Of a stretch of 64,000 nt of DNA, positions 8,019-16,771 are shown piece by piece (position 1 is the stretch's first letter; every line of letters begins with the position of its first letter). Below the pieces are notes generated by a model, which saw nothing but the letters and a program-made list of their open reading frames with translations, did no database searches and was not told the DNA's origin. The translations under genes were made by a program, and so were the position numbers. This stretch comes from Zhenhengia yiwuensis (GTDB taxonomy: Bacteria > Bacillota > Clostridia > Lachnospirales > Cellulosilyticaceae). The stretch is from assembly GCF_014384995.1 (NCBI RefSeq), contig NZ_JACRSY010000004.1, positions 62,001 through 126,000 of the forward strand. Reading direction: 5' to 3'.

Positions 8019-10400
8019 ATGAAAAATAACTTAGAACTAAGGCGGGAGGATCTTAAAATCTCCTATCTCAATACAGGTTTTAATTTTAAAACAACAGATG
8101 AAATCCAACCAGATGAGAGCATTATTGATCAGGACAATGCGCTTATGGCACTAGAGTTTGGTTTGCAATTAGGTGCAAGAGGCTACAACATGTATATATC
8201 TGGAGTAGACCAAAAGACAATTTATGAATACGTAAAAGCAAGGTTAGAAAAACAAGCTGGTGAAAAGGCTGTCCCTCAGGATATATGCTATATTTATAAT
8301 TTTAAAAACCCTTCCACACCTAGAGTGATTCGTATGCAGCCAGGCGACAGTATACGTTTTAAAGAGGATATGAAAGAATTTAGACAGTTTCTTATAGATG
8401 GATTAGGTGCTAAATTAGATAGTGTTGAAGCAGAGAGAAAAAGGCAGCATTTAATAGATAAATTAGATAGTAAAAAGGAACAAATATTAGAAGAACTTAA
8501 GAGCTATGCAAAAGAGCAAGGCTTTATTGTTAAGTTAACTCAAGAAGGTTTAGGGTTTATTCCTCTTGATAAGGAAGAAAACCCTATTTCAATGGAACAG
8601 TATGAACTTCTAGACCAAACTACAAAGCAAGAGATTGAGGAAAATATTGATAGACTTTCAGAGATGGCAGAACAAGTACTTGCGGATATTAGAGATGTAG
8701 AAAAAGAGTATAGTCAATATATGAATGATATTAGTGAAACGATTGTTCTTAATGAAGTAGGCTATTTTATTAAACATCTGAAAGAAGTATATGGGAAATA
8801 CGAAGTGATTAAAGAGTATCTAGATGAAATTTTACAAGATATATTAGAGGATATCTCTATTTTTAGTGATTCACAGTCTGCAGAAAACCAGGAAATAAAA
8901 AGTATTTTTCCATGGTTAGGGAGTAATAAGGTAGGGGAACGTATAGGTCATTATGATATCAATATACTTGTAGATAATAGCCAGCTTCAAGGTGCACCAG
9001 TAGTTACAGCAAGAGATTTAAGTTTTGCTAGACTAGTAGGTAAGATTAAGGTAGATACAGAGCTAACGCTAAACCGTGTAGATTTTAATAACATTAGTGC
9101 AGGTCTTTTACATGAAGCTAATGGTGGATATCTACTATTATATGTTAATGACCTTTTAGATTATCCAGGATCTTTTGAAGTTCTTAGAAGGACACTTAAG
9201 ACAGGAGAAGTTAATGTAGAGAGTTTAGCGATTTCTAATATTACAACGAGTTTAGGTATGTTACCACCACCTGTTCCTGTAGATTTTAAGGTGATTTTAA
9301 TTGGTGATTATGAAGTATACCGTGTGCTTTGTGATACAGATGCAACTTTTAAAGATTTATTTAAAATGAATATCGATTTTAAAGATACTATAGATGGAGA
9401 TAAGACTTCACTCTTACGATTTGCAAGCCAGATAAAAGCTTTTTGTAATAAAGAACATTTACCCGATGTAAGCTATGAAGGTGTATTAGTCTTGGCAGAA
9501 TATAGCCATAGGTTAGCTGAAAGTCAAGAAAAAATGAGTGCCAATATACAACCTGTTACAGACTTAGTAAGAGAAGCCAGTGTTTTTAGTAAAGATCTTA
9601 TTACAAAAGAACATATTGTGAAGGCAAGAAGGGTTAAGACACTTTTTAAAGAAACCTTACAGAAAAATATAGAAGAAAAATATGCAAAGAATATCTATCT
9701 GCTTGATGTAGGTGGAAAGAAAATAGGGCAGGTGAATGGATTAGCTGTATATGATGTGGGGGACTTTATGTTTGGGAAGCCTGTTCGCATTACTGCTACA
9801 ACTTATAGGGGGAAAAGTGGTGTAGCAGATATTGAAGGTGCAGTTGGATTGAGTGGAAGTATTCATTCAAAGGGGGTTCAAATTATTACAGGCTTTCTAG
9901 GTAATTATTTTGCACAAGATTATCCTCTTTCATTATGTGGGAAGATTTGTTTTGAGCAAAGTTATGGGGGAATAGATGGAGATAGTGCATCGAGTGCGGA
10001 ATTGTATGCTATTTTATCAAGTTTATCACAAGTTCCTATTAGGCAAGGGGTTGCTGTAACAGGTTCCATTAATCAATATGGGCAGATTCAACCTGTAGGA
10101 GGCGTCAATGATAAGATAGAAGGATTCTATAGAATTTGTAAGCAAAAAGGCTTAACAGGAAAACAAGGTGTTATTATTCCAAAACAAAATCAAAAAGACT
10201 TAGTGCTAGATGAAGAGGTAATAGAAGCAGTAGAACAGGGAAGATTTCATATTTATGCAATTAGTTCCTTTAAAGAAGGAATAGAAATTCTGACAGGCGT
10301 ACCGGCAGCGCAGGTTGAAGAACGTGTGGCATGTAAATTGAAAGCTTACAGTGGTGAAGGACAAAATAAGCCAATACGAATTAAGAAAAAAGTAAAATAA
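8019..10400 (+). CDS. Lon-like (S16) ATP-independent-looking protease, AAA_32 type
   Basis: A 793-residue member of the Lon-like group with an AAA_32-type N-terminal region (YcbZ/LonC relatives). The C-terminal S16 protease domain has the catalytic dyad: Ser656 in GIDGDSAS and Lys699 in GGVNDK, 43 residues apart as in classical Lon. The middle (about 130-280) is rich in charged helices and probably coiled coil. The ATPase motifs look degenerate: the Walker A position reads SGVDQKT (61-67), lacking the second glycine, and the Walker B position reads YLLLYVND, with Asn-Asp instead of Asp-Glu. This resembles LonC proteins, which degrade unfolded proteins without ATP. Substrates are unknown. A G-rich stretch (8007-8013) serves as ribosome site. 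Confidence 0.85.
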   Translation: MKNNLELRREDLKISYLNTGFNFKTTDEIQPDESIIDQDNALMALEFGLQLGARGYNMYISGVDQKTIYEYVKARLEKQAGEKAVPQDICYIYNFKNPSTPRVIRMQPGDSIRFKEDMKEFRQFLIDGLGAKLDSVEAERKRQHLIDKLDSKKEQILEELKSYAKEQGFIVKLTQEGLGFIPLDKEENPISMEQYELLDQTTKQEIEENIDRLSEMAEQVLADIRDVEKEYSQYMNDISETIVLNEVGYFIKHLKEVYGKYEVIKEYLDEILQDILEDISIFSDSQSAENQEIKSIFPWLGSNKVGERIGHYDINILVDNSQLQGAPVVTARDLSFARLVGKIKVDTELTLNRVDFNNISAGLLHEANGGYLLLYVNDLLDYPGSFEVLRRTLKTGEVNVESLAISNITTSLGMLPPPVPVDFKVILIGDYEVYRVLCDTDATFKDLFKMNIDFKDTIDGDKTSLLRFASQIKAFCNKEHLPDVSYEGVLVLAEYSHRLAESQEKMSANIQPVTDLVREASVFSKDLITKEHIVKARRVKTLFKETLQKNIEEKYAKNIYLLDVGGKKIGQVNGLAVYDVGDFMFGKPVRITATTYRGKSGVADIEGAVGLSGSIHSKGVQIITGFLGNYFAQDYPLSLCGKICFEQSYGGIDGDSASSAELYAILSSLSQVPIRQGVAVTGSINQYGQIQPVGGVNDKIEGFYRICKQKGLTGKQGVIIPKQNQKDLVLDEEVIEAVEQGRFHIYAISSFKEGIEILTGVPAAQVEERVACKLKAYSGEGQNKPIRIKKKVK

Positions 10401-10419
10401 ACGTCTTATAACAAGAAGT

Positions 10420-10450
10420 AAGGGCTGTTGCGTGGCAACGGCCCTTTTCT
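10420..10450 (+). terminator. intrinsic terminator after the Lon-like gene
   Basis: GGGCTGTTGC pairs with GCAACGGCCC across a short GTG loop (with one T/C offset), followed by TTTTCTTT. Confidence 0.8.
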
Positions 10451-10599
10451 TTATGTATAGGCCAAAAGAAATTGGTGTGAACAAGCTATTGTAGGGAGGA
10501 GAGTAAGGAATAATGAATTTATAGAAATAAAATGAATAGAATAAAAAATGCATACTATGTTATAATATTCTAAATGAAAATTGGAAAAGGAGATGCTCC

Positions 10600-11088
10600 A
10601 TGAAAAATACTATACTTTCCGTATTGGTTGAGAATAACTATGGTGTTGTTGCGCGTATTGCGGGTTTATTCACAAGAAGAGGATTTAATTTAAATAGTTT
10701 TACAGGAGAGGAGACACATGAAAAAAATATTTCTAGAATTACTATTTCTGTAACAGAAGATGAAAATTCTCTCTATCAAATTCAAAAACAGGTAGAGAAA
10801 CTTATTGATATTAAAAAAGTTGAGGTACTTGATAGCAAGCAAGATATTATTCGTGAACTTGCCCTTGTTAAAGTGACTCTAAAACCTGAATTATGCAATA
10901 AGATTAAAGAACTTACTGAGATATATAGTGTAAAAGTCATTGATATTGATACAGAGGTTATTGTATTCGAAATCTGTAACAGTAAAGATATGATAGATGC
11001 TTTTATAGATGTAGTAAGACCTTTTGAGATTGTTGAAAGTGTGCGTACTGGTGTAATTGCACTTCAAAGGGGTAATCAGCATATATAA
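10600..11088 (+). CDS. ilvN: acetolactate synthase small (regulatory) subunit, orphan
   Basis: A 162-residue regulatory subunit for acetohydroxyacid synthase, the first step of branched-chain amino acid synthesis. The N-terminal ACT domain is typical: SVLVENNYGVVARI, then GLFTRRGFNLNS, the valine-binding region. A second ACT-like domain follows, with LALVKV near 90. Length and motifs match IlvN/IlvH. AAAAGGAG lies 9 bases before the ATG, and a TATAAT at 10561 suggests its own promoter. No catalytic subunit (IlvB) is nearby, so the partner must be encoded elsewhere. The next gene is rho, about 200 bases on. Confidence 0.88.
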   Translation: MKNTILSVLVENNYGVVARIAGLFTRRGFNLNSFTGEETHEKNISRITISVTEDENSLYQIQKQVEKLIDIKKVEVLDSKQDIIRELALVKVTLKPELCNKIKELTEIYSVKVIDIDTEVIVFEICNSKDMIDAFIDVVRPFEIVESVRTGVIALQRGNQHI

Positions 11089-11220
11089 AGAAGTTTTTTT
11101 ATTAAGAAGAATATTATTGAAGGAATTTGGCGACATTTTCTAAGACAATGTCACTTTTAATAGGAAGAGATAAAAGAAATCTATAAAATGTTTTAAAAGG
11201 AAGATATGGTAAAAATATCC

Positions 11221-11250
11221 TTGTAAATAAACGCATAAATATGCTACACT
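11221..11250 (+). promoter_or_regulatory. probable sigma-A promoter of rho
   Basis: TTGTAA, an 18-base spacer and TACACT, 39 bases before the rho start codon. Confidence 0.5.
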
Positions 11251-11288
11251 AATTAAAAATACTATAGAATTAAAAGGAGCTAGTTTGA

Positions 11289-12614
11289 ATGGATACAATT
11301 CAAGACATGACATTAGCTCAGTTAAGAGAACTTGCAAAAGAAAAAGGCCTTAAGAATATTAGTAAGCTTAAGAAAGCTGAACTCATTGAAGCACTTACCC
11401 CATCTCAGGAAATCCAATCTGAAATCATCCCAGAACCTATTGAAGTGGAAAATTTAATAGAAGATGAAGAAGAAATCAAAATCAGTAGACAAGACCGTAT
11501 GGTAGGCGCCGGCATTTTGGAAATTATGCCAGACGGCTATGGTTTTTTACGTGCACGTAATTTTATGCGCGGTGATGATGACATTTATCTATCAATTTCA
11601 CAGATTCGACGTTTTAATCTTAAAACAGGCGACTGGATTGAAGGGGATATGCGTAGACCTAAAGAGGGAGAGAAAGCAGGAGCCTTACTCTATGTGCATA
11701 AAGTAAACGGTGACAGACCAGAAAAGGCTAAATACCGTCCTAACTTTGAAACGCTTACGCCAGTATTTCCAAATCAAAGACTGTCTTTAGAATATGATGA
11801 GAGTGTATTATCGACGCGTATCATTGACATTATTGCCCCAATAGGAAAAGGTCAAAGAGGGCTTATTGTAGCACCACCTAAAGCAGGGAAAACAATTCTC
11901 TTAAAGCATATTGCTAATGCTATCACACACAATCATAAAGATGTCTCTCTTATTGTAGTACTTATAGATGAGAGGCCAGAAGAAGTAACCGATATTAGAA
12001 GAAGTATAGAAGGACAAGATGTACAAGTTATTGCTTCTACATTTGATGAGCCGCCAGAACACCATAAACAAGTAGTGGAAATGGTACTAGAGCGTGCAAA
12101 ACGTATGGTCGAACAGGGAAAAGACCTTGTTATTCTGTTAGATAGTATTACGCGTATGGCAAGAGCGTATAACCTTACTATTCCACCAAGTGGAAGGACT
12201 TTATCAGGTGGACTGGATCCAGCTGCACTTCATATGCCAAAAAAATTCTTTGGAGCAGCGCGTAAGATAGAAAATGGTGGAAGTTTAACCATTCTTGGGA
12301 CAGCACTTGTAGAAACAGGAAGTAAAATGGATGATGTTATCTTTGAAGAATTCAAAGGAACAGGCAATATGGAACTTGTATTAGATAGAACCTTATCAGA
12401 ACGCAGGATCTTTCCAGCAATTGATATCTATAAGTCTGGAACAAGAAGAGATGATCTTCTTTTAAGTAATGATGAGGCTAATGTAGCTTACAATATTCGA
12501 AGAGAGATGAGTCGTGGTAATTCTGCAGAAGTTATAGAGGACCTTATTAATAAGATGATCAAGTATCCAACAAACAAAATTTTTACAGAAAAAATGCTGA
12601 AAAACGATTATTAA
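11289..12614 (+). CDS. rho: transcription termination factor Rho
   Basis: Hexameric RNA helicase that ends transcription at Rho-dependent sites. In order: a SAP-like Rho_N domain (about 1-40, LAQLRELAKEKG), a short acidic linker, the cold-shock-like primary RNA site (GYGFLRARN near 78-86), and the RecA-type ATPase. The ATPase has Walker A APPKAGKT at 195-202, Walker B VILLDSITR, and the Q/R-loop region. The 441 residues give a standard-length protein without the large inserts seen in some Clostridia. AAAGGAG precedes the ATG by 9 bases. Rho next to rpmE, prmC and prfA is a common Firmicute order. Confidence 0.97.
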   Translation: MDTIQDMTLAQLRELAKEKGLKNISKLKKAELIEALTPSQEIQSEIIPEPIEVENLIEDEEEIKISRQDRMVGAGILEIMPDGYGFLRARNFMRGDDDIYLSISQIRRFNLKTGDWIEGDMRRPKEGEKAGALLYVHKVNGDRPEKAKYRPNFETLTPVFPNQRLSLEYDESVLSTRIIDIIAPIGKGQRGLIVAPPKAGKTILLKHIANAITHNHKDVSLIVVLIDERPEEVTDIRRSIEGQDVQVIASTFDEPPEHHKQVVEMVLERAKRMVEQGKDLVILLDSITRMARAYNLTIPPSGRTLSGGLDPAALHMPKKFFGAARKIENGGSLTILGTALVETGSKMDDVIFEEFKGTGNMELVLDRTLSERRIFPAIDIYKSGTRRDDLLLSNDEANVAYNIRREMSRGNSAEVIEDLINKMIKYPTNKIFTEKMLKNDY

Positions 12615-12620
12615 TAAACC

Positions 12621-12649
12621 TTGCAATTTAAAAAAAGACATGATATAAT
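12621..12649 (+). promoter_or_regulatory. sigma-A promoter of rpmE
   Basis: TTGCAA, a 17-base spacer and TATAAT, about 70 bases before the rpmE ATG. Confidence 0.65.
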
Positions 12650-12720
12650 ACTAACGTTGTCATAATAGTATTGTTAACGTATAAATTAACATAGAAAGTA
12701 CTATGAAAGAGGTGAATAGC

Positions 12721-12921
12721 ATGAATAAAGAAATCCAACCAAAATATGAAGAATTAGAAGTAGTTTGTAACTGTGGTAACGTAATCAAAACACGTTCAAC
12801 AAAATCTGACATCCGTGTAGAGGTTTGCTCAAACTGTCATCCTTTCTATACAGGTAAACAAAGAGCTGCACAAGCTAAAGGTAGAATTGACAAATTCAAC
12901 AGAAAATACAACGTTCAATAA
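12721..12921 (+). CDS. rpmE: 50S ribosomal protein L31, zinc-binding type
   Basis: A 66-residue component of the large ribosomal subunit at the inter-subunit bridge. The four zinc-ligand cysteines are kept (CNC near residue 16 and CSNC near 36), making it the C+ form; a zinc-free C- copy would be expected elsewhere, if present. The core HPFYTGKQ is diagnostic. The start is the ATG at 12721 because the Shine-Dalgarno AGAGGTG lies just upstream; an in-frame ATG at 12703 would place that ribosome site inside the gene. Confidence 0.96.
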   Translation: MNKEIQPKYEELEVVCNCGNVIKTRSTKSDIRVEVCSNCHPFYTGKQRAAQAKGRIDKFNRKYNVQ

Positions 12922-12930
12922 TCGTAAACA

Positions 12931-12967
12931 AGAGGGGTTGAGAGGATGGTCTCAACTCTTTTTTTAT
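12931..12967 (+). terminator. intrinsic terminator after rpmE
   Basis: AGAGGGGTTGAGA pairs with TCTCAACTCT across a GGATGG loop, followed by seven or more Ts. Confidence 0.88.
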
Positions 12968-12998
12968 TTATAGATTATTTTATTTAAGGAGGTGCAGT

Positions 12999-13943
12999 AT
13001 GGCAAGGACAGATATAGGGGGTCAAGCAGTTATTGAAGGCGTTATGATGAAGGGAAGAAAGTTATACGCCGTAGCTGTAAGAAAACCAGATGGTGAGATT
13101 GAAGTAGATGTACAAGACACAAAGAGTATCCTAGACCGCTATAAAGTGCTAAGATTACCGATTTTACGAGGTATTGCAGTATTTATAGAATCCTTAACAT
13201 TAGGTGTGAAAACACTAAGTTATTCTGCAGAAATCTTTGGAGACGAAGAAGAAGTGGAAGAAAGTAAGTTTGAAAAATGGCTTATGGAGAAGTTAGGAGA
13301 TAAAGCTGAGAAGTTTTTAATTGGTGCAACTATGTGTGTTTCTTTTGTATTAGCAATTGGTATCTTTATGGTTCTACCAATGCTTATTAGTACTTTATTT
13401 AAGAACTTTATTGACTCTTCCTTTGTACTGAACCTCGTTGAAGGTGCACTTAGGATTTTTATTTTCTTAGGTTACATGAAACTTGTAACTTGTATGAAAG
13501 ATATTCAGCGAACTTTCCAATATCATGGTGCAGAACATAAAACGATTAACTGTTTAGAACAGGAAAAAGAGCTTACAGTAGAAAATGTAAGGTCATGTAC
13601 AAGACTTCATAAAAGTTGCGGGACAAGTTTCCTTTTTGTCGTTATGATTGTAAGTATTCTAGTATTTAGCTTATTTACAACACAAAATGTATGGCTTAGA
13701 ATGGTTACCCGTATTGTAATGGTACCAGTTGTTGCAGGTATTTCTTATGAATTTATTAGATGGGCTAGAAAAGCAGATAGTAACAAGCTTGCAGAGCTTT
13801 TAAGTAAACCAGGTATGTGGCTTCAAAGAGAATTTACAACAATTGAACCAGATGATGAGCAAATAGAAGTAGCTATTGCTGCGATAAAAGGAGTTTTAGA
13901 TAATGAGCATGCTGAAGGATCAGCCAAAAAATGTAACTGTTAA
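12999..13943 (+). CDS. DUF1385 family integral membrane protein (YqhQ-like)
   Basis: A 314-residue membrane protein of the DUF1385/YqhQ family; its biochemical role is not established. Diagnostic segments are GGQAVIEGVMMKG at 7-19 and HGAEHKTINC near 180. Hydrophobic helices lie at about 108-135, 145-165, 208-228 and 232-252. In Firmicutes it is commonly found directly before prmC and prfA, as here; the prmC start lies 41 bases inside its 3' end, so the two are translationally coupled. A strong AGGAGGTG site precedes the ATG. The recurrent neighbourhood suggests a link to translation or its quality control, but this is only context. Confidence 0.9.
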   Translation: MARTDIGGQAVIEGVMMKGRKLYAVAVRKPDGEIEVDVQDTKSILDRYKVLRLPILRGIAVFIESLTLGVKTLSYSAEIFGDEEEVEESKFEKWLMEKLGDKAEKFLIGATMCVSFVLAIGIFMVLPMLISTLFKNFIDSSFVLNLVEGALRIFIFLGYMKLVTCMKDIQRTFQYHGAEHKTINCLEQEKELTVENVRSCTRLHKSCGTSFLFVVMIVSILVFSLFTTQNVWLRMVTRIVMVPVVAGISYEFIRWARKADSNKLAELLSKPGMWLQREFTTIEPDDEQIEVAIAAIKGVLDNEHAEGSAKKCNC

Positions 13944-14784
13944 TCAGCTTATTGCAATGGGTAGAAATGTCCTTGAAAGCTATGAAAAGATGGATGCTGC
14001 TATTGATGCAAGGCTACTTGCACTTTATGTGTTGCAGTGTACATCAAGTGAACTGATTCTTCATGGCAATGATGAAGTTGCAGATCATATTAAAGAGTCT
14101 TATATGTATATGATTGCAAAACGTATTCAAGGGATACCTCTTCAATACATTACAAAAAGTCAAGAATTTATGGGACTAGAATTTTATGTAGATGAGCGTG
14201 TTCTTATTCCGAGACAGGATACAGAAACGTTGGTAGAAACAATTATAGAATACAGCAAACAAAATAGAGTTGAAAAAGCAGTAGAAGTAGGCGTAGGTTC
14301 AGGATGTATTAGTGTATCACTTGTGCACTACATAAAAGGGCTGAACATAACAGCGATAGATATTTGTGAAAATGCACTTGCAGTAGCAAAGAAAAACGTA
14401 AAAGCGCATCAGTTAGAGGAACATATTACCCTCTTGCAAAGTGATGTCTTTAAGGATTATGATGGAGAAGAAGAAAGTCTAGATCTTATTGTGTCTAATC
14501 CGCCATATATTACATTTGACGAGTGTAAAGGGCTTATGGGAGAAGTAAAAGAGCATGAGCCTCGTAAAGCGCTAACTGATGAAGGCGATGGCCTTAAGTT
14601 TTATCGTGAAATTACTAAAGAAGGTAAAAAGTACCTTAAGAAAAATGGTTTATTAGCCTATGAAATAGGATATCTACAAGGCGAAGATGTATGTAACATT
14701 CTTAAGCAAGAAGGTTTTTATAACATTAAGCTTATACAAGATTTAGCTGGAAAAGACAGAGTTGTTATAGGCATGAAATTATAA
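13903..14784 (+). CDS. prmC: peptide chain release factor N5-glutamine methyltransferase
   Basis: Transfers a methyl group from AdoMet to the glutamine of the GGQ motif of release factors, raising termination efficiency. The catalytic NPPY lies at 199-202, the AdoMet-binding region has VEVGVGSGCI, and the release-factor-facing segment has RQDTE. The 293 residues match the family. ATG 13903 is supported by AAGGAG 9 bases upstream, inside the DUF1385 gene. The substrate gene prfA follows after 19 bases. Confidence 0.94.
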   Translation: MSMLKDQPKNVTVNQLIAMGRNVLESYEKMDAAIDARLLALYVLQCTSSELILHGNDEVADHIKESYMYMIAKRIQGIPLQYITKSQEFMGLEFYVDERVLIPRQDTETLVETIIEYSKQNRVEKAVEVGVGSGCISVSLVHYIKGLNITAIDICENALAVAKKNVKAHQLEEHITLLQSDVFKDYDGEEESLDLIVSNPPYITFDECKGLMGEVKEHEPRKALTDEGDGLKFYREITKEGKKYLKKNGLLAYEIGYLQGEDVCNILKQEGFYNIKLIQDLAGKDRVVIGMKL

Positions 14785-14803
14785 ATAATGATGAGGTGAA
14801 TGG

Positions 14804-15877
14804 ATGTTTGATCAGCTTGACGATTTAGTACAAAAATTTGAAGACATAGGTGAAATGATTAGTGATCCAATGGTAATTGCCGATCAAGAGAGATGGCAAA
14901 AGCTTATGAAAGAGCATAGTGATTTAAGACCTATTGTAGAAAAATATATCGAATACAAAGATACACTTGCAGCAATTGATGATGCACTTATGATGCTTGA
15001 AGAAAAGTTAGATGATGACTTTAGAGAGCTTGTAAAAGAAGAACTTAATGAGAATAAAAAACGTGTAGAACCACTTGAGAATGAAATTAAACTTTTACTT
15101 CTTCCAAAAGACCCTAACGATGAGAAAAACGTTATCGTGGAGATTCGTGGTGGCGCTGGTGGAGATGAAGCTGCACTCTTTGCTGCAGACCTTTACCGCA
15201 TGTACAACCGTTATGCAGAACGTTGCAAATGGAAAACAGAGCTTATGGAAGTTAACGAAAGTGGAATTGGTGGTTTTAAAGAAGTTATCTTTATGATTAA
15301 AGGGCAAGGTGTTTACTCTAAACTTAAATATGAAAGTGGTGTACACCGTGTACAACGTATTCCTTCAACAGAATCAGGCGGTCGTATCCATACATCAACA
15401 GTTACTGTAGCTGTTCTTCCAGAGGCTGAAGAAGTAGACGTTGAACTTAACATGAATGATGTGCGTATTGACGTATTTAGAGCTTCAGGTAATGGTGGAC
15501 AGTGTGTAAATACAACTGACTCAGCTGTACGTGCTACTCACATTCCAACTGGTCTTGTTGTGTCTTGCCAAGATGAAAAATCACAGCTTAAAAATAAAGA
15601 AAAAGCACTTAAAGTACTTCGTGCTAGACTTTATGATATGGAGCAAGCTAAACAACATGCTGAAATGGCAGCAGAAAAGAAAAGTCAGGTAGGTACTGGT
15701 GATCGTAGTGAACGTATTCGTACTTACAACTTCCCACAAGGACGTGTAACAGACCACCGTATCGGTCTTACACTTCATAGATTAGATTCAATCCTTGATG
15801 GTGATATTGAGGAAATTATTTCAACACTTACTACAGTAGATCAAACTGAAAAACTTAAATTAGTAACTAATGAATAA
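14804..15877 (+). CDS. prfA: peptide chain release factor 1
   Basis: Class I release factor that reads UAA and UAG and triggers peptide release. The GGQ tip is at 231-233 in SGNGGQCVN, and the stop-codon recognition tripeptide has the RF1 form P-x-T (PST in QRIPSTES), not the SPF of RF2. The 357 residues are full length. GAGGTGA sits just before the ATG. Its glutamine is the substrate of the upstream PrmC. Confidence 0.97.
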   Translation: MFDQLDDLVQKFEDIGEMISDPMVIADQERWQKLMKEHSDLRPIVEKYIEYKDTLAAIDDALMMLEEKLDDDFRELVKEELNENKKRVEPLENEIKLLLLPKDPNDEKNVIVEIRGGAGGDEAALFAADLYRMYNRYAERCKWKTELMEVNESGIGGFKEVIFMIKGQGVYSKLKYESGVHRVQRIPSTESGGRIHTSTVTVAVLPEAEEVDVELNMNDVRIDVFRASGNGGQCVNTTDSAVRATHIPTGLVVSCQDEKSQLKNKEKALKVLRARLYDMEQAKQHAEMAAEKKSQVGTGDRSERIRTYNFPQGRVTDHRIGLTLHRLDSILDGDIEEIISTLTTVDQTEKLKLVTNE

Positions 15878-15911
15878 AAAAGATGCCTCTTCTGAAGAGG
15901 CATCTTTTTTG
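15876..15911. terminator. bidirectional terminator between prfA and the globin gene
   Basis: AAAAAAGATGCCTCTTC and GAAGAGGCATCTTTTTT form a near-perfect hairpin with A/T runs on both sides, serving both convergent genes. Confidence 0.9.
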
Positions 15912-15917
15912 TGGATA

Positions 15918-16352
15918 TTATTTTGAAGTATAGATATCTTTTTCAACATTGATGAAGATATCTGCAATAATGTTATAGGCTTTACCCCATGCTTCCATAA
16001 CTTCTTCGGTTGCACCATCGCCTAATACATCTTTAAGAGCTTGTAATAAGTTTTGTCCTACGATTGGGTAGTGTTCAGGTTTGACATTAAGTTCTACGTG
16101 TCTTGCACCGATTTTTTGTACCGCTGGAAGAAGTGTTTCTAAACGGTCAATATTTTGGGCAGCAGCTAATACTGTCATAGCTAAAGCCATTGGTTGAGCA
16201 CCTGATTCTTGTTTGCTCATATCAAACATAGCTTTTACTTCTGGATTATTTTCAAACATAATTTTATAAAAATGAGTTGTAATTTCTACACCTTTTTCTT
16301 GCAATACAGGAACTGTGCTTTTAACAACTTCAATTGTTTTTTGATCTAACAT
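15918..16352 (-). CDS. single-domain globin (flavohaemoglobin-type, no reductase domain)
   Basis: A 144-residue haem protein resembling the globin domain of flavohaemoglobins and Vgb/Cgb. Expected haem-pocket residues are present: Tyr29 (B10) in HFYK, Gln53 (E7), proximal His85 (F8) and Tyr95 (G5). No FAD or NAD domain follows, so an external reductase would be needed for nitric oxide dioxygenation. The likely role is nitric oxide or oxygen detoxification in an anaerobe, supported by the nsrR gene 420 bases upstream on the opposite strand. AGGAGG lies 8 bases before the ATG. Confidence 0.9.
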   Translation of the reverse strand: MLDQKTIEVVKSTVPVLQEKGVEITTHFYKIMFENNPEVKAMFDMSKQESGAQPMALAMTVLAAAQNIDRLETLLPAVQKIGARHVELNVKPEHYPIVGQNLLQALKDVLGDGATEEVMEAWGKAYNIIADIFINVEKDIYTSK

Positions 16353-16429
16353 GGTTAAATCCTCCTAACAAAGTAATGAACGAATGATTTTAATTTAGAA
16401 AATAAAGAAATAATAAAGTATAAAGTATT

Positions 16430-16444
16430 AACCTATAATAGGTT
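16430..16444. promoter_or_regulatory. perfect 15-bp palindrome upstream of the globin gene, possible operator
   Basis: AACCTATAATAGGTT: 7-base arms around one central base, 78-92 bases upstream of the globin start. An Rrf2-type repressor such as the adjacent NsrR is a candidate binder; this is an inference. Confidence 0.4.
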
Positions 16445-16459
16445 GCATTAGCATGTTAT

Positions 16460-16636
16460 TTAGTAAGCAAAAGGGGGAATAGCATAAGCTATATTTGAAC
16501 TTTTACTATAGAGATAGCAGGCCAGAACGATAAGGGGTGTTGTTGGAATAACGGGAAGGAAAGTACCTACTATCCCTATAAATAAAAGTAGGGAACCTAA
16601 TATGAGATAGGTATATTTTTTTAAGTCATTTAACAT
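16460..16636 (-). CDS. short DUF454-like membrane protein, C-terminally truncated
   Basis: A 58-residue frame from ATG 16636 to TAA 16460. The N-terminal half matches the DUF454/YbaN pattern: a hydrophobic helix, then GTFLPVIPTTPL and YSKSS, where family members have G.FLP.LPTTPF and F.RSS. Ordinary members are about 115-130 residues with more helices; here the frame ends right after the YSKSS region. The 107 bases to the globin gene cannot hold the missing part, so this is either a decayed remnant or a minimal version. The ribosome site (AGGGA, 9 bases upstream) is modest. It lies on the strand of the globin gene and may be co-transcribed with it. Confidence 0.6.
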   Translation of the reverse strand: MLNDLKKYTYLILGSLLLFIGIVGTFLPVIPTTPLIVLACYLYSKSSNIAYAIPPFAY

Positions 16637-16662
16637 ATTTATAGTCCCTAAGTTAAATGTGT

Positions 16663-16677
16663 ATATGTTTTACATAT
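16663..16677. promoter_or_regulatory. palindrome upstream of nsrR, possible NsrR operator
   Basis: ATATGTTTTACATAT, an inverted repeat with a 3-base centre. Two further ACATATTT copies lie at 16634 and 16685. The nsrR -10 (TATAAT) is at 16733-16738. AT-rich palindromes of this sort are used by NsrR proteins; autoregulation is inferred. Confidence 0.4.
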
Positions 16678-16771
16678 TTAATTTAACATATTTTGCTTTA
16701 ATGTGCAAGTAAAATATACATTTAAAATGTGTTATAATAGTTAAAGTTTAAATGGAAAGGATGCTGCAACT

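Noticed and set aside
10206..10553. Minus-strand 115-codon frame over the end of the Lon-like gene
   Set aside because: Shadow frame with low-complexity aromatic content and no ribosome site; it crosses a terminator.
11128..11160. Weak hairpin GACATT/AATGTC after ilvN
   Set aside because: A six-base stem with a nine-base loop and a short T-run; too weak to call a terminator.
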